From NCBI RefSeq assembly GCF_030704685.1, contig NZ_JAUZDX010000007.1, positions 1 to 64,000 on the forward strand: a stretch of 64,000 bases of DNA, given 5' to 3'. The DNA comes from Acidovorax sp. A1169. GTDB taxonomy: Bacteria; Pseudomonadota; Gammaproteobacteria; Burkholderiales; Burkholderiaceae_C. Made by a program: the position numbers and the translations under genes. Shown here one piece after another: positions 63,844 through 64,000 of this stretch (positions within the stretch are counted from its first letter, which is position 1; the number at the start of each line of letters is the position of its first letter). The notes under the pieces were generated by a model. It did not search any database. It worked only from the letters and a program-made list of their open reading frames with translations, and had not been told where the DNA came from.

Positions 63844-64000
63844 TCAGTTGTACCCGCGGATGTCGTTCAACGTGGGCACACCCATGGCGTGGTTCAGCTC
63901 GGCCATGATGCGCGGGTCGCGGATGGCGACTTGCCAGGTGCGCTGGTCTTCGGCCGCACGGCGATTGCTTTCGACCCAGCCGGCGAAGCCGGCACGCAGC
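63844..64000 (-). CDS. Unrecognised protein, C-terminal fragment
   Basis: A minus-strand frame is open from the window edge to a TGA at 63844-63846, giving the last 51 residues of a protein that starts outside the window. The visible end includes WVESNRRAAEDQRTWQVAIR, then DPRIMAELNHAMGV and PTLNDIRGYN. A terminator lies directly downstream, which supports a real gene. The fragment is too short to name a family. Confidence 0.6.
   Translation of the reverse strand, partial: LRAGFAGWVESNRRAAEDQRTWQVAIRDPRIMAELNHAMGVPTLNDIRGYN

Overview
This is a gene-dense, high-GC stretch of a betaproteobacterial chromosome. Gene content and style point to the Comamonadaceae (Acidovorax-like): Bug-family solute receptors, an S-adenosylhomocysteine (SAH) riboswitch, methionine synthase split into two genes, TRAP transporters, GTP-dependent PEP carboxykinase, and frequent ATGA/GTGA stop-start overlaps. 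The lineage is inferred from content; no marker gene was compared. I see no tRNA, rRNA, CRISPR array, insertion sequence or phage. Both ends cut genes: etfA on the left and an unrecognised minus-strand gene on the right.

Layout. 0-4.5 kb: end of etfA, a glycine-zipper protein, a BrkB-type membrane protein, a serine hydrolase and a shikimate kinase. 4.5-7.6 kb: IclR regulator, divergent Bug receptor, then fumarylacetoacetase. 7.7-11.3 kb: C-terminal methionine synthase module behind an SAH riboswitch, and a lipoprotein. 11.3-14.7 kb: class V aminotransferase and periplasmic binding protein, divergent from a LysR regulator. 14.7-22.4 kb: an eight-gene amide/urea operon (urtABCDE-fmdA-fmdB-amiE). 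22.6-27 kb, divergent from it: a two-component system whose kinase carries a complete NCS1-permease-like module, plus a LuxR-type response regulator. This last pair is the most unusual system in the window.

27-32.5 kb: PACE efflux protein with a LysR regulator, MBL hydrolase, GlxA-type regulator, polyphosphate kinase 2 and another LysR. 32.5-35.3 kb: Bug receptor, 2-hydroxyacid dehydrogenase and RraA-like aldolase, probably an organic-acid pathway. 35.5-40.1 kb: glutamate dehydrogenase, an acyl-CoA-synthetase-like enzyme and a translationally coupled sugar:cation-type symporter. 40-43.3 kb: three poorly characterised genes. 43.3-46.9 kb: tRNA-modification genes trhP and ttcA, then the homocysteine-binding half of methionine synthase, about 35 kb from its partner. 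47-51 kb: recQ and two tandem class-A-beta-lactamase-like proteins.

51.1-57.1 kb: GntR regulator divergent from a FAH hydrolase, TRAP transporter and FAD-linked 2-hydroxyacid oxidase cluster. 57.2-61.6 kb: threonine ammonia-lyase, a 48-residue membrane protein, queC and pckG. 61.7-63.3 kb: an ECF42-type sigma factor with its DGPF-motif partner. The 565-base gap 63279-63843 holds a candidate ECF promoter, a 165-bp near-perfect palindromic element and a terminator.

Regulatory DNA is clear in several places: the SAH riboswitch, a 14-bp palindrome between the GntR and FAH genes, and a shared ATGCA-N5-TGCAT palindrome upstream of both gdhA and pckG.
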